A stretch of 64,000 nucleotides of DNA, from the NCBI GenBank assembly GCA_028281925.1, contig JANQIX010000064.1:1-64000 (forward strand), in the 5' to 3' direction. The notes beneath the pieces were generated by a model. That model worked only from the letters and a program-made list of their open reading frames with translations. It had not been told where the DNA came from and made no database searches. The number at the start of each line of letters is the position of its first letter. Position 1 is the stretch's first letter. This DNA is from Alphaproteobacteria bacterium (GTDB lineage Bacteria > Pseudomonadota > Alphaproteobacteria > DSM-16000 > Inquilinaceae). Below, piece by piece: positions 28,248-37,838 of the stretch. Position numbers and translations under genes: made by a program.

Positions 28248-29605
28248 GAGCCACGCTTCTGCTTCTTCTCTACCTCGCGATCCTGGTCGCGTTCGCGGTC
28301 TGGCTGACCGACCGCCCGGGAACCGTAGAGATCGTCTGGCAAGGTTATGTGGTCGAATTCGAGTTCGGCGTGCTGGTGCTGGGCGTCGGCCTCCTGATGG
28401 CCGTGTCGGCTGTGAGCTATCGGCTCTGGCGCGCGCTGGTGCATGCGCCGGCCGGCTTCCGCAAGAACCGGTCGGTGTCACGGCGCGAGCGCGGGTATCA
28501 GGCGCTCACCGGCGGCATGGTCGCGATTGCCGCCGGCGATGCGGAGGCTGCCAGACGGGCAGCACGCAAGGCCGACACCCTTTTGGAGGACACAGCCCTG
28601 CCTCTGCTGCTGTCGGCGCAGGCGGCTCAGCTTTCCGGCAACGATACGGAGGCCCATCGCCACTTCGAAGCGATGACCGAGCGCCCGGACCCGTACACGG
28701 AATTCCTGGGCCTGCGCGGGCTGCTGACCGAGGCGATGCGTGCGGAGGACTGGCTTGGCGCACACACACTGGCGACCCGCGCCCGCACGCTCCGACCTGA
28801 GACGCCATGGCTGATCCGCACCTGTTTCGAGCTGGAAGTGCGACTGCGCAAATGGGTCGAGGCGCAAAGCACGCTGGCCCAGGCTGTCCGCACCGAGGTC
28901 ATTCCCAAGACCGACGCCGGCTATTACGGGGCGGCCATTCGCGTAGAGCGCAGCCGCGAGGCCGAGGCGGCCGGTGATCTCACCGTCGCCATCGAACTCG
29001 CTCGGGAAGCGCTGAAGTTGCAGCCGACCATGGTTCCCGCCGTGGCGCGCGAGGCGGCGCTGTTTGGCCGCGACGGCAAGGCAAAGCAAGGCGCGAAACT
29101 GATCGAAAGGGCTTGGACGAGCAATCCTCATCCCGATCTCGCGGCCGTCTACCGCGGCCTTGGGCCGGAAGAGGAAGATCCGATCGCCTTGGTCAAGCGC
29201 ATGGAGAAGCTGCACAAGCTCAATGCCGATCATCCTGAGAGCCTTCTGGCGCTGGCGGAGGTGGAGCTTGAGGCCCAGCTCTGGGGGGCCGCGCGGTCAC
29301 ATTTGATGCGGGTGGAAGCAGGGTCCGAAGGCCGGCCGGCGACGCGGCGGGTGTATCACCTGCTGGCGCGGCTTGAGGCCGCGGAGAACGACGATTCGGG
29401 TGCTGCCCGCGACTGGCTGCAGCGGGCGGCATCGGCGCCGGAAGATCCCGCCTGGGTATGCGACGTCTGCGGGACCGTATCGCCGGTGTGGTCTGCTCTT
29501 TGCGACAACTGCGGCAGCTTCGCCACGCTCAGATGGCGGACGCCAAGCAGGGCGGCGCATCTGCCCAATCCGGCCGCGCAGGCCATGCTGCCCGAAATGG
29601 CGTGA
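28244..29605 (+). CDS. hemY: HemY-type tetratricopeptide membrane protein
   Basis: This 453-residue protein has two N-terminal membrane helices (LLLLLYLAILVAFAVWL and FGVLVLGVGLLMAVSAVSY) and a helical TPR body facing the cytoplasm or periplasm. The C-terminus ends in a zinc-ribbon-like segment with two CxxC pairs (CDVC and CDNC). HemY of this type is linked to heme synthesis but is not protoporphyrinogen oxidase. The start overlaps the previous stop as ATGA. Confidence 0.9.
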   Translation: MRATLLLLLYLAILVAFAVWLTDRPGTVEIVWQGYVVEFEFGVLVLGVGLLMAVSAVSYRLWRALVHAPAGFRKNRSVSRRERGYQALTGGMVAIAAGDAEAARRAARKADTLLEDTALPLLLSAQAAQLSGNDTEAHRHFEAMTERPDPYTEFLGLRGLLTEAMRAEDWLGAHTLATRARTLRPETPWLIRTCFELEVRLRKWVEAQSTLAQAVRTEVIPKTDAGYYGAAIRVERSREAEAAGDLTVAIELAREALKLQPTMVPAVAREAALFGRDGKAKQGAKLIERAWTSNPHPDLAAVYRGLGPEEEDPIALVKRMEKLHKLNADHPESLLALAEVELEAQLWGAARSHLMRVEAGSEGRPATRRVYHLLARLEAAENDDSGAARDWLQRAASAPEDPAWVCDVCGTVSPVWSALCDNCGSFATLRWRTPSRAAHLPNPAAQAMLPEMA

Positions 29606-29636
29606 CGACCGGAGATCGAGGGCCGACAGGTTCACC

Positions 29637-30650
29637 ATGCCGGCACAGCCCTGGGTTCTTTTGGCGCTGTTCGCGACCTGCGCGCTTGCGGCGAGCGCCC
29701 TGACTTGGCTGGTGCTACGCCTGCTGCGTCGCCATGCGATTCTCGATCACCCCAATGCCCGCAGCAGCCACGATCGGCCGGTGCCGCGCGGCGGTGGCTG
29801 GGGTGTCATGTTGGCAGTGCTGCCGGCCTGGGCCCTCCTCGCGCTGGTGGCCGGAGAGGACAGGTTCATTCCCCTGATGGCTGGTGCGGTCCTGCTGATG
29901 GCCGTGTCATGGCGCGACGACCTGGTTCATCTGCCGGCGGCGTTTCGGCTCGCCAGTCACGCCATTGCGGTCTGCTTCGGGCTCTATGCCCTGCCGGGCG
30001 ATGCCGCAGTGTTCCAGGGACTGCTTCCGATCTGGGCGGACCGCCTGGTGGCCGGCCTATGTTGGGTGTGGTTCATCAATCTGTTCAACTTCATGGATGG
30101 TATCGACGGCCTGAGCGGCGTTGAGGCCACGTCGATCGCCCTGGGGGTCGTGGCGGTGGCGGCCGTGGCCGGTGCCGGCGACCGAGTGGCCGCACCGGCC
30201 GTGGCGCTTGCGGGCGCCGTCCTCGGCTTCATTATCTGGAACTGGCATCCGGCGCGCATCTTCCTGGGCGATGTCGGCAGCGTGCCCATGGGCTACCTCA
30301 CGGGCTGGCTGCTCTTGACCCTCGCCGCAGCCGGTGCCTGGGCCGCGGCCCTCTTGCTGCCGGCATACTATCTAGCAGACGCGACACTGACTCTGGCGCG
30401 CCGGCTGCTGCGCGGCGCCAAAGTGTGGGAGGCGCATCGCGAACACGCCTATCAACGGGCCGTGCAGGCCGGGCGAAGCCACGCATCCGTCTCGCTGCTG
30501 GTGCTCGCCGTCAATGTCGTGCTGCTGGCATTGGCGGTCGCAGCGACGCTGCTGGGCAGCGGCGCCGCCGCGTTCATCGTGCTGGTCGGGGCAGCCGTCG
30601 CCCTGGGCTTCTTGAAGCTGCTCTCTGTTCAAGCCGTAACCGGAGCGTGA
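29637..30650 (+). CDS. WecA/WbpL-like undecaprenyl-phosphate sugar-1-phosphate transferase
   Basis: This 337-residue protein of the MraY/WecA family moves a sugar-1-phosphate from its UDP form to undecaprenyl phosphate at the inner membrane. It has about 10-11 helices, the HDRPVPRGGGW loop, the catalytic SWRDDLVHLP and NFMDGIDGLSG aspartate motifs, and REHAYQRAVQAG near the end. The ATG at 29637 gives the first helix directly. It is followed after 3 bases by an epimerase-type gene and then a WbpM-like gene, the same set as wbpL-wbpV-wbpM. Confidence 0.92.
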   Translation: MPAQPWVLLALFATCALAASALTWLVLRLLRRHAILDHPNARSSHDRPVPRGGGWGVMLAVLPAWALLALVAGEDRFIPLMAGAVLLMAVSWRDDLVHLPAAFRLASHAIAVCFGLYALPGDAAVFQGLLPIWADRLVAGLCWVWFINLFNFMDGIDGLSGVEATSIALGVVAVAAVAGAGDRVAAPAVALAGAVLGFIIWNWHPARIFLGDVGSVPMGYLTGWLLLTLAAAGAWAAALLLPAYYLADATLTLARRLLRGAKVWEAHREHAYQRAVQAGRSHASVSLLVLAVNVVLLALAVAATLLGSGAAAFIVLVGAAVALGFLKLLSVQAVTGA

Positions 30651-30653
30651 GGC

Positions 30654-31577
30654 ATGCGCGTGCTCGTGACCGGACCGACCGGTTTCGTCGGCCGCGCCGC
30701 AATGGTTCGGCTCGACCAGGACGGCCACGAGGTGATCCCGGGTGGGCGGCAGGACATCGGCAATCTGGGCCCCGACGCCAATATGGTAGACCGACTGGCG
30801 GGGGTGGAGACGATCGTCCATCTCGCGGCCAGAGCGCATGTGATGCGCGAGACGTATCCAGAGCCCAATGAAGACTATGACTGGGTCAACGCCGAAGGCA
30901 CCTTCAAGCTGGCGGAAGATGCCGCCACCGCCGGCGTCAGGCGCTTCGTCTATCTGAGCACGGCGAAGGTCATGGGCCCGGTCGGGCGCGCCCAGCCCTT
31001 TGCCGAGACGGACACACCGGATCCCGTCGATGCCTATGCCACATCGAAGCTGCGGGCGGAGTTGCATCTGGCGGAAGTCGCTTTCCTGACCGGCTTGGAG
31101 GTGGTGGTGCTGCGCGCGCCTCTGGTCTATGGCCCCGGCGTGAAGGGCAATTTCCTGTCCCTGATGCACCATGCCCTCAGCCGCCGGCCGCTGCCGTTGG
31201 CAAGCGTCTCCAACCGGCGCAGCCTGATCTCGCTCGACAATCTGACCGACGCGCTAGCCGTTGCCGTCACGCATCCTGGTACGGTCGGATTGACCGCGTT
31301 CGTCAGCGATGGCGAGGACGTGTCGACTCCCGCTCTTATCGGCCGGATTGCGGCTGCGGCCGACCAAGCGCCAAGGCTGGTGGCTTTGCCGCCATGGCTG
31401 TTGCGGGGTGCTGCACGCCTAGCCGGCAAGGGCGCCGTGGCAGACAGGCTGCTGGGATCCTATGCCGTGTCGAATGCGAGGTTCCACTCGGTAACGGGAT
31501 GGGAGCCGCCACAAAGCCTCGATGGCGGGCTCGCAGAAACCGTCAATTGGTTCCTCAGCACACGCGCCAATGGCTGA
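30654..31577 (+). CDS. NAD-dependent epimerase/dehydratase (WbpV/WbpK-like 4-ketoreductase)
   Basis: This 307-residue extended SDR has the cofactor motif VTGPTGFVGRAA at the N-terminus, VHLAARAHVM, and the catalytic YATSK. Neighbours suggest it reduces the 4-keto sugar from the WbpM-like enzyme, giving UDP-QuiNAc or UDP-FucNAc. That is inference from the module, not from motifs. It lies in tight array with the WecA-like gene. Confidence 0.87.
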   Translation: MRVLVTGPTGFVGRAAMVRLDQDGHEVIPGGRQDIGNLGPDANMVDRLAGVETIVHLAARAHVMRETYPEPNEDYDWVNAEGTFKLAEDAATAGVRRFVYLSTAKVMGPVGRAQPFAETDTPDPVDAYATSKLRAELHLAEVAFLTGLEVVVLRAPLVYGPGVKGNFLSLMHHALSRRPLPLASVSNRRSLISLDNLTDALAVAVTHPGTVGLTAFVSDGEDVSTPALIGRIAAAADQAPRLVALPPWLLRGAARLAGKGAVADRLLGSYAVSNARFHSVTGWEPPQSLDGGLAETVNWFLSTRANG

Positions 31578-31639
31578 AGTCGTCGACCTGTGACGGCCGA
31601 TCCGCTATAGATCCTGCCAATGCATCTGGACGGACACCG

Positions 31640-33622
31640 TTGAGCCCTTACTTCCGCATCAGCCGATCTCGACTCGCTCTCATTCACGACACGCTGGTCG
31701 CCACCTTGGCGTTCTTCGTGGCACTGGTGCTGAGCGGGGCGTATGAGCCGCTGCGCGCCGAGCCGGCGCGCCTTATCTCCGCGGCAGCGCTGTTCGTGCT
31801 GACCTGCGTGGTGTCGTTCCGCACCTTCGGGCTGTACAGGGGCGTTTGGCGGTATGCGTCGATGCGGGATCTGCTCGCGATCGGGGCCGCCGTCACTGCG
31901 GCGATCCTGTTCTACCTGCCGATGATGGCCCTGGTGCAGCCGTTGCACATTGTGCCATGGGCCCTGCCGCACGTTGCCTGGTATGTGCTGGTGGTGTTCC
32001 TCGGCGCGCCGCGTTTCGTCTACCGCGGCTGGAAGGACAGGCGCATGCGCGCCCCGGCTCAAGCCGCCCCGCACAGGGTCGAAAAGGTCCTGTTGGTCGG
32101 TGCCGGCGACGAGGCGGAGAGCTTCATCCGTGCCGTGGCCTCCGACCCCCGACCCACCTATCGCATCATCGGCCTGCTGGACGAGAAAGAACATCGCGTG
32201 GGCTTGCTGATCCATGGTCTGCCCGTCCTGGGCGGGATCGACGACATGGAGACGGTCACCGAACGGCTGGCGCGACGCGGCAAGGGACCGGAACGGCTGA
32301 TCCTGACGAAGGGCCGCGACCGCATTCACGGCGAGATGGTGCGCCGCCTGGTCAGCCGCGCCGAAAGCCTGGGCCTGTCGGTGTCGCGCATGCCGCTGGA
32401 GCCCGGCGAAGTCCCCCGCGTGGGTCGCGGGCTGCTCAATCTCCGCCCGATCGAGATCGACGACCTCTTGGGTCGGCCGCAGGCGGACTTCGATCGCACG
32501 GCCGTCGACTCGCTTCTGCAGGGCCGCCGCGTTCTGGTGACCGGTGCCGGCGGGACGATCGGCTCTGAACTATGCCGCCAGATTGCGCAGCTTGAGCCGG
32601 CGCGGCTGGTGATCGTCGATCACTCTGAGTTCAACCTCTATTCGATCGATCTGGCTCTGCGGGAAAGCCATCCCGGGCTCGACACGGTCGGCGCAATCCT
32701 GGACGTGCGCGACCGCGATTCCCTGTTCCGGCTGTTCGAAACGGAACGGCCCGAACTGGTGTTCCACGCCGCAGCGCTGAAGCACGTGCCGATTGTAGAG
32801 GCGAACCCGTGTCAGGGCGTGCAGACGAACGTGATCGGCTCGCGCAATGTCGCCGATGCCTGCCTGGCGGCCGAAGTTCAGGCCATGGTGCTGATCTCCA
32901 CCGACAAGGCGGTCAATCCCTCTAACGTGATGGGCGCGACGAAGCGCATCGCTGAGCGCTATTGCCAAGCCTTGGATGTGGCGACGCCCCAGGGCGGCGT
33001 GGCGGCAGCGGCGCGGCGCACCCGCTATATGACGGTACGCTTCGGCAACGTGCTCGGGTCGACCGGGTCCGTGGTCCCGCTGTTCCAGCGGCAGATTGCC
33101 CGCGGCGGCCCGGTGACGGTCACGCACCCGGATGTCGAACGCTATTTCATGACAGTGCCGGAGGCGGTGGAACTGGTGCTGCAGGCGTCCGCCCATGGCG
33201 GCAGCAGCGAAGCGCAACGCGGCAAGATCATGGTGCTGGACATGGGCCGGCCGGTGCGCATCGTCGATCTCGCAACGCAGATGATCAAGCTGAACGGGCT
33301 GGAGCCGGAGCGGGACATCCGCATCGAGTTCAGCGGCCTGCGCCCCGGCGAGAAGCTGACGGAAGAGCTGTTCAGCCAGGCCGAACCGCTGACCCCCAGC
33401 CCTGTGCACGGCGTCATGATCGCCTCGCCGCGCCCGACGGACCGAATGATCCTGGCGCGCAGCCTGAGCGAACTGTCCGCCGCCGCCCAACGCGGCGATG
33501 ACGAGCGTGTGCGCGATCTCATCCGTCACCTGGTGCCCGAATGGGCGACGGAGACGGAAACACTTCCCGATCGGCTCGGCCCGGACCTGCCGAGGGACGA
33601 AGCCGCGCCGGACCGGCCCTGA
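31640..33622 (+). CDS. WbpM/FlaA1-like nucleotide-sugar 4,6-dehydratase with membrane domain
   Basis: This 660-residue protein has four N-terminal membrane helices, a CoA-like Rossmann domain (VEKVLLVGAGDEAESF), and a large C-terminal SDR domain. The latter has VLVTGAGGTIGSELC, HAAALKHVP, STDKAVNPSNVMGATKR with Met in place of the usual Tyr as in WbpM, and HPDVERYFMTVPEA. WbpM proteins make UDP-4-keto-6-deoxy-GlcNAc. The start is a TTG at 31640 chosen because no ATG or GTG fits near the first helix; an upstream open extension does not look real. Confidence 0.9.
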   Translation: MSPYFRISRSRLALIHDTLVATLAFFVALVLSGAYEPLRAEPARLISAAALFVLTCVVSFRTFGLYRGVWRYASMRDLLAIGAAVTAAILFYLPMMALVQPLHIVPWALPHVAWYVLVVFLGAPRFVYRGWKDRRMRAPAQAAPHRVEKVLLVGAGDEAESFIRAVASDPRPTYRIIGLLDEKEHRVGLLIHGLPVLGGIDDMETVTERLARRGKGPERLILTKGRDRIHGEMVRRLVSRAESLGLSVSRMPLEPGEVPRVGRGLLNLRPIEIDDLLGRPQADFDRTAVDSLLQGRRVLVTGAGGTIGSELCRQIAQLEPARLVIVDHSEFNLYSIDLALRESHPGLDTVGAILDVRDRDSLFRLFETERPELVFHAAALKHVPIVEANPCQGVQTNVIGSRNVADACLAAEVQAMVLISTDKAVNPSNVMGATKRIAERYCQALDVATPQGGVAAAARRTRYMTVRFGNVLGSTGSVVPLFQRQIARGGPVTVTHPDVERYFMTVPEAVELVLQASAHGGSSEAQRGKIMVLDMGRPVRIVDLATQMIKLNGLEPERDIRIEFSGLRPGEKLTEELFSQAEPLTPSPVHGVMIASPRPTDRMILARSLSELSAAAQRGDDERVRDLIRHLVPEWATETETLPDRLGPDLPRDEAAPDRP

Positions 33623-33687
33623 CCGAGTAATCGGAATCCGCCGGACTCGGAGCGGGTAACCGTCTCAGATGGCCGGCGAGAAACGCA

Positions 33688-34338
33688 ATGACAGTCGAAC
33701 TGCTGGGATACCGGTACAGCGTCTATTCATGGGTGGCGCGCCTTGCCCTGCACGAGAAGGGCGTGGACTACACTTGGTCGGAGGTTGACCCCTTCTCCGG
33801 CGACGTTCCCCCGCACTACACGGACCTGCACCCGTTCAACCGGGTGCCCACGCTTGTGCATGACGGGTTCGCTGTCTACGAGACGGGGGCAATCACACGC
33901 TATGTGGACGAAGCATTTCCGGGCCCGTGCCTGCAGCCCGATGTGCCCCAAGCGCGGGCCAGGCAAAACCAGATCTTGTCGGTCGTCGACAGCTACGGCT
34001 ATTGGCCATTAGTCCGGCAGGTGTTCGCCCATGGCATCTTTCGGCCGCATGTCGGTGAGGCCATAGATCCGGCGGCACTCCGGGCGGGCCTCGAGACATC
34101 GGAAGCGGTCTTGTCGGCCCTGGACAGGCTGGCAGATGAGAGCGGATTTCTGGTCGGGAACGGGCTGTCTCTGGCGGATGTCCACCTCTTTCCCATGGTC
34201 GCCTATTTCGCAATGGTGCCCGACGCCTCGGCGATTCTTCGCCAGCGGAAGAAGCTGGCCGGCTGGTACGATCGCATGGACGCCCGCGCGACCGTCGCGG
34301 CGACGCGTCCCGGTCTGCCGGACAGCTCAGTGAGCTGA
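33688..34338 (+). CDS. Glutathione S-transferase family protein
   Basis: This 216-residue cytoplasmic protein has an N-terminal thioredoxin-like domain (ELLGYRYSVYSWVARLALHEKG, cis-proline loop RVPTLV, and the glutathione-binding YETGAITRYV) and a helical C-terminal domain (GNGLSLADVHLFPMVAYF). The Ser/Tyr at the putative active site is in YSVYSW. The substrate is unknown. It stands alone behind the WbpM-like gene. Confidence 0.9.
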   Translation: MTVELLGYRYSVYSWVARLALHEKGVDYTWSEVDPFSGDVPPHYTDLHPFNRVPTLVHDGFAVYETGAITRYVDEAFPGPCLQPDVPQARARQNQILSVVDSYGYWPLVRQVFAHGIFRPHVGEAIDPAALRAGLETSEAVLSALDRLADESGFLVGNGLSLADVHLFPMVAYFAMVPDASAILRQRKKLAGWYDRMDARATVAATRPGLPDSSVS

Positions 34339-34596
34339 CGCGACGGCAACGCCAGCGCCTCAGGCGCCGGGCGAAAGCGTTGAAGGGCAAAGTGGCAAGA
34401 CTATCTGTGCGAGGATCGCAAAGGACGACGATGACGGATGGGGCCCATGACATCCGGTTTCCCGCGATCCCGGAGATTGGCGTCGACGGCGAATCCGTGG
34501 CATTCGGTCCGGAGAGGATCGTAGCGACCCTCTGACCATCCCTCGCAGTCCGGATCGCAGGACCGCGCAATCCGCAACACTGGAGGCAGCACACCG

Positions 34597-36006
34597 ATGA
34601 CCGGCACGCTGAACGCCGTATTGGACGCCGTCGACGGCGAACTGACTGACAGCCATAGCCGGCTGTTCGACCTGCTGCGCATTCCCAGCATCTCAACCGA
34701 TCCCGCCCATGACGGGGATTGCCAGCGGGCGGCCGAGTGGCTGGCCGGCATGCTGGGCGAACTGGGCTTCGAGGCCTCGGTTCGGCCGACCCCGGGCAAG
34801 CCGATGGTGCTGGCGCATTGGCCGGCGGCGAAAGCGGCCGCGGCGGGTCCGAGCGTCCTTTTCTATGGCCACTACGACGTGCAGCCGCCCGACCCGTTGG
34901 ATCTCTGGGACTCCCCGCCGTTTGAGCCGACATTGCGCGTGGTCGGTGAAAGTCGTGAACAGATCGTTGCTCGCGGTGCGGCCGACGACAAGGGCCAGCT
35001 GATGACGTTCCTGGAGGCGTGCCGAGCCTGGATCGGCCACACCGGAAGCCTGCCCGTACCGGTGACCGTTCTCCTGGAAGGGGAAGAGGAAAGCGGCAGC
35101 AAGAGCCTGCCGGGCTTCCTGGACAGCCATCGCGACGCGTTGCGGGCCGACGTGGCGCTGATCTGCGACACCATGTTGTGGCAGGACGGCACGCCGGCCA
35201 TCACCGTGATGCTGCGCGGCATGGTGGCTGAAGAGGTGATCGTCGAGGCTCCCTCTCGCGATCTTCATTCGGGGATGTACGGCGGGGCGGCGCGCAACCC
35301 CAACCGCGTGCTGGCCCGCATCGTCGCCGATCTGCACGACGACAATGGTTCGATCGCCATTCCCGGGTTCTATGACGGCATCGTCGATCCGCCGGACCGC
35401 CTGCGCGATCACTGGGCCGGTCTGCAGTTCGATCCTGAGGCGTTTCTTGGTGCCGTCGGCCTTTCGCTGCCGGCCGGTGAGGCAGACCGCCCGGTGCTGC
35501 AGCAGATCTGGTCGCGGCCGACCTGCGACGTCACCGGTATGAGCGGCGGCTACACCGGCGCCGGGTTCAAGACGGTGATCCCTTCCGAAGCCATGGCAAA
35601 GGTGTCGTTCCGTTTGGTACCCGGTCAGGATCCGCAGAGGATCCGCGACGCGTTCCACGACTTCGTTCGCCAGCGTTTGCCCGAAGACTGCACGGTGCGC
35701 TTCACCTCGCACGGCTTGTCGCCCGGCATGGCAATCGACACCGGCAGCCGTTTCGTCACGATGGCGGAGGCGGCACTGCAGGCGGAGTTCGGCCTGTCAC
35801 CGGCGCTGGTGGGGTCCGGCGGCTCGATCCCCATTGTGGAGGCCTTCAAGCGGACGCTCGGTATGGACAGCCTGCTGCTGGGCTTTGCCCACGAGGACAG
35901 TTGCATGCACAGCCCCAACGAGATCTACGACACGGCCAGTTTCCGGCATGGCACCCGCACCTGGGCCCGTCTCTTGGGCACCCTGGGCGGGAATGGGGCC
36001 GGCTGA
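34597..36006 (+). CDS. M20 family metallopeptidase (dipeptidase-like)
   Basis: This 469-residue cytoplasmic zinc peptidase has the metal and catalytic motifs of M20: FYGHYDVQPPDP near residue 90, ARGAADDKGQLM, EGEEESGS near 160, and a late histidine around LGFAHEDSCMHSPNE. A dimerisation domain lies between. It is probably a dipeptidase or amino-acid deacylase; substrate not determined. The ATG at 34597 follows GGAGG. The 258 bases upstream contain only a low-confidence 34-codon frame. Confidence 0.93.
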   Translation: MTGTLNAVLDAVDGELTDSHSRLFDLLRIPSISTDPAHDGDCQRAAEWLAGMLGELGFEASVRPTPGKPMVLAHWPAAKAAAAGPSVLFYGHYDVQPPDPLDLWDSPPFEPTLRVVGESREQIVARGAADDKGQLMTFLEACRAWIGHTGSLPVPVTVLLEGEEESGSKSLPGFLDSHRDALRADVALICDTMLWQDGTPAITVMLRGMVAEEVIVEAPSRDLHSGMYGGAARNPNRVLARIVADLHDDNGSIAIPGFYDGIVDPPDRLRDHWAGLQFDPEAFLGAVGLSLPAGEADRPVLQQIWSRPTCDVTGMSGGYTGAGFKTVIPSEAMAKVSFRLVPGQDPQRIRDAFHDFVRQRLPEDCTVRFTSHGLSPGMAIDTGSRFVTMAEAALQAEFGLSPALVGSGGSIPIVEAFKRTLGMDSLLLGFAHEDSCMHSPNEIYDTASFRHGTRTWARLLGTLGGNGAG

Positions 36007-36016
36007 CCTGCGCGGA

Positions 36017-36961
36017 TCAGACTGGCTGCGGTGCCAAGAGGCCGATCAGCACGCCCACGGTGACGATCGCGATTGCCGTCGACACCAGGATGGCCGTGGT
36101 CGTGCGGGCGACATAGGTGTCGTAGCTGCTGGACAGCAGATAGACGTTCACGCCCGTCGGCATGGCCGCGCACACGGTGGCAACCGCCGACCATAGGGGG
36201 TCTATGCCGAAGACATAGCGGGTGGACACCCAGACCAGCACAGGCAGCGCTATCAGCTTCAGCCCCACGGTCGCAAAGGCGTGCTTCAGGTTGCCGGCGA
36301 TCTTGAAGGTCGTCATCGTGGCGCCCACGGCAAACAGCGCCGCCGGTGTTGCCGCCCCACGCAGCATGTCGATGAAGGTCTCCACCGGCCCCCAAAGGCC
36401 CAGCCCGGCGGCCCGCCAGAACAGGCCCGCCAACATGCCGAGAATCACCGGGTTGTGCGTCAGCGCCTTGGCGGCCGACCAGAGGATCTGGCCGACCTTG
36501 TCCCGCTGCCCGCGCGCCAGCTCGATCACCAGGGTCGGGAGGGTGATGAGGATCAGCGGGTGGAAGCTGATGATGAAGAGGGCCGCCACCAGCCCCTCTT
36601 CGCCGAAGGCCAGCAGGATAAGAGGCATGCCCAGCAGCACCAGATTGCCGAAGACGCCCCCCATGCCGAACAGGGCCGCCTGGTCCAACGGCAAAGCCAT
36701 GGCCTTGCGCCCCACCGCAATGGCCGTGCAGAAGACGATGAAGACCGCACTGAAATAGGCCGGGATGATCAGCGGATCGACGGTATCCGGCACGGTCAGG
36801 GTGCCCATGGACCGGAACAACAGGGCCGGAATGGCCACCCAGAAGACGAAATTGTTGATGCCGCGAATGCCTTCGGTCGTCAGCAGCGGCGTCTTGCCGA
36901 CCACCCAGCCGCAAAGGATCAGGCCGAACACCGGCAAGACGACATCGAGAACCGCCTGCAT
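36017..36961 (-). CDS. AEC family transporter (auxin efflux carrier-like)
   Basis: This 314-residue inner-membrane protein has about ten helices arranged as two five-helix halves. Family features are DVVLPVFGLILCGWVVG at the start, INNFVFWVAIPALLF, and NPVILGMLAGLFWRAAG. AEC proteins export or import small organic acids or amino acids; substrate unknown. It is convergent with the M20 gene and divergent from the L,D-transpeptidase. Confidence 0.9.
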   Translation of the reverse strand: MQAVLDVVLPVFGLILCGWVVGKTPLLTTEGIRGINNFVFWVAIPALLFRSMGTLTVPDTVDPLIIPAYFSAVFIVFCTAIAVGRKAMALPLDQAALFGMGGVFGNLVLLGMPLILLAFGEEGLVAALFIISFHPLILITLPTLVIELARGQRDKVGQILWSAAKALTHNPVILGMLAGLFWRAAGLGLWGPVETFIDMLRGAATPAALFAVGATMTTFKIAGNLKHAFATVGLKLIALPVLVWVSTRYVFGIDPLWSAVATVCAAMPTGVNVYLLSSSYDTYVARTTTAILVSTAIAIVTVGVLIGLLAPQPV

Positions 36962-37051
36962 GGCATCGGCTCCAATTCACCACAGTTCGGGCCCAGGATG
37001 GCATGGGCGCGCGGGCTTCGCGCAGCCTCGATCGGACTCACGTCATACAGG

Positions 37052-37810
37052 ATGGGAACGGCAAGCGTGAAGCGGCGGACAGTCATTCTCGGTGCGATCT
37101 TGAGCGTCGGCCTCGCCGGTGCAGCCCTCTGGCAGCCGGCCCGCCTGCAGGGGCTCACGAACACGGTGCGTGGCCGGCTGCGGAGCACGCGGACGGTCGA
37201 TCAGGTTGTGGCCGATTTCGGTCCGGCCGTGCGGGCGCGGATAGAGCCGGCGTTCCAGGCCGCCGGCGTCGCCCATCCGCCACCGTCGCTGACGCTGATC
37301 GGCTTGAAGGCGGAACGCCGGCTTGAGGTCTGGGCACCCGACGCGTCCGGACAGCCCATCAGGGTGCTGGACTACCCCGTCATGGCTGCCAGCGGCGGGC
37401 CGGGGCCGAAGCTGCGCGAAGGCGACCGGCAGGTGCCGGAGGGGCTCTACCCGATCACCTTCCTGAACGCCAACAGCCGGTTCCACCTGTCGCTGCGCAT
37501 CGGCTATCCCAGTGCGGAGGACCGCGAACACGCCGCAGCCGAGGGCCGTACGGATCTGGGCGGCGATATCATGATCCACGGCGCCGGCGGGTCCATCGGC
37601 TGCCTGGCGCTGACGAACGAGGCGATCGAAGAGGTGTTCGTGCTGGCCGCCGAGGTCGGCATCGGGGCCATCCAGGTGATCCTGGCACCGCACGACCTGC
37701 GCGGCCGACCCGTTCCACCGATGCCCGACGGCGCACCGGCGTGGATGGCCGACCGCTATCGCGACCTGCATGCAGCCATGGCGGGATTCGTGGCGCGCGC
37801 GGAAATCTGA
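37052..37810 (+). CDS. L,D-transpeptidase (YkuD domain)
   Basis: This 252-residue periplasmic enzyme has an N-terminal uncleaved or cleaved signal (VILGAILSVGLAGAAL), a linker, then a YkuD domain. The catalytic motif MIHGAGGSIGCLAL with His near residue 176 and Cys near 183 is intact. Such enzymes make 3-3 crosslinks in peptidoglycan or anchor proteins to it. I chose ATG 37052; the frame stays open far upstream antisense to the AEC gene, which is shadow. Confidence 0.9.
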   Translation: MGTASVKRRTVILGAILSVGLAGAALWQPARLQGLTNTVRGRLRSTRTVDQVVADFGPAVRARIEPAFQAAGVAHPPPSLTLIGLKAERRLEVWAPDASGQPIRVLDYPVMAASGGPGPKLREGDRQVPEGLYPITFLNANSRFHLSLRIGYPSAEDREHAAAEGRTDLGGDIMIHGAGGSIGCLALTNEAIEEVFVLAAEVGIGAIQVILAPHDLRGRPVPPMPDGAPAWMADRYRDLHAAMAGFVARAEI

Positions 37811-37838
37811 GCCACCGCCGAACGGCGACCGACCCGCG

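Noticed and set aside
34431..34535. A 34-codon frame with AAAGGACGACG upstream, before the M20 peptidase gene
   Set aside because: The ribosome site is acceptable but nothing in the peptide or its surroundings supports function; too short to call.
36281..37051. N-terminal extension of the L,D-transpeptidase by more than 250 codons
   Set aside because: This part is antisense to the AEC transporter and has no recognisable sequence; the signal-like helix starts right after 37052.
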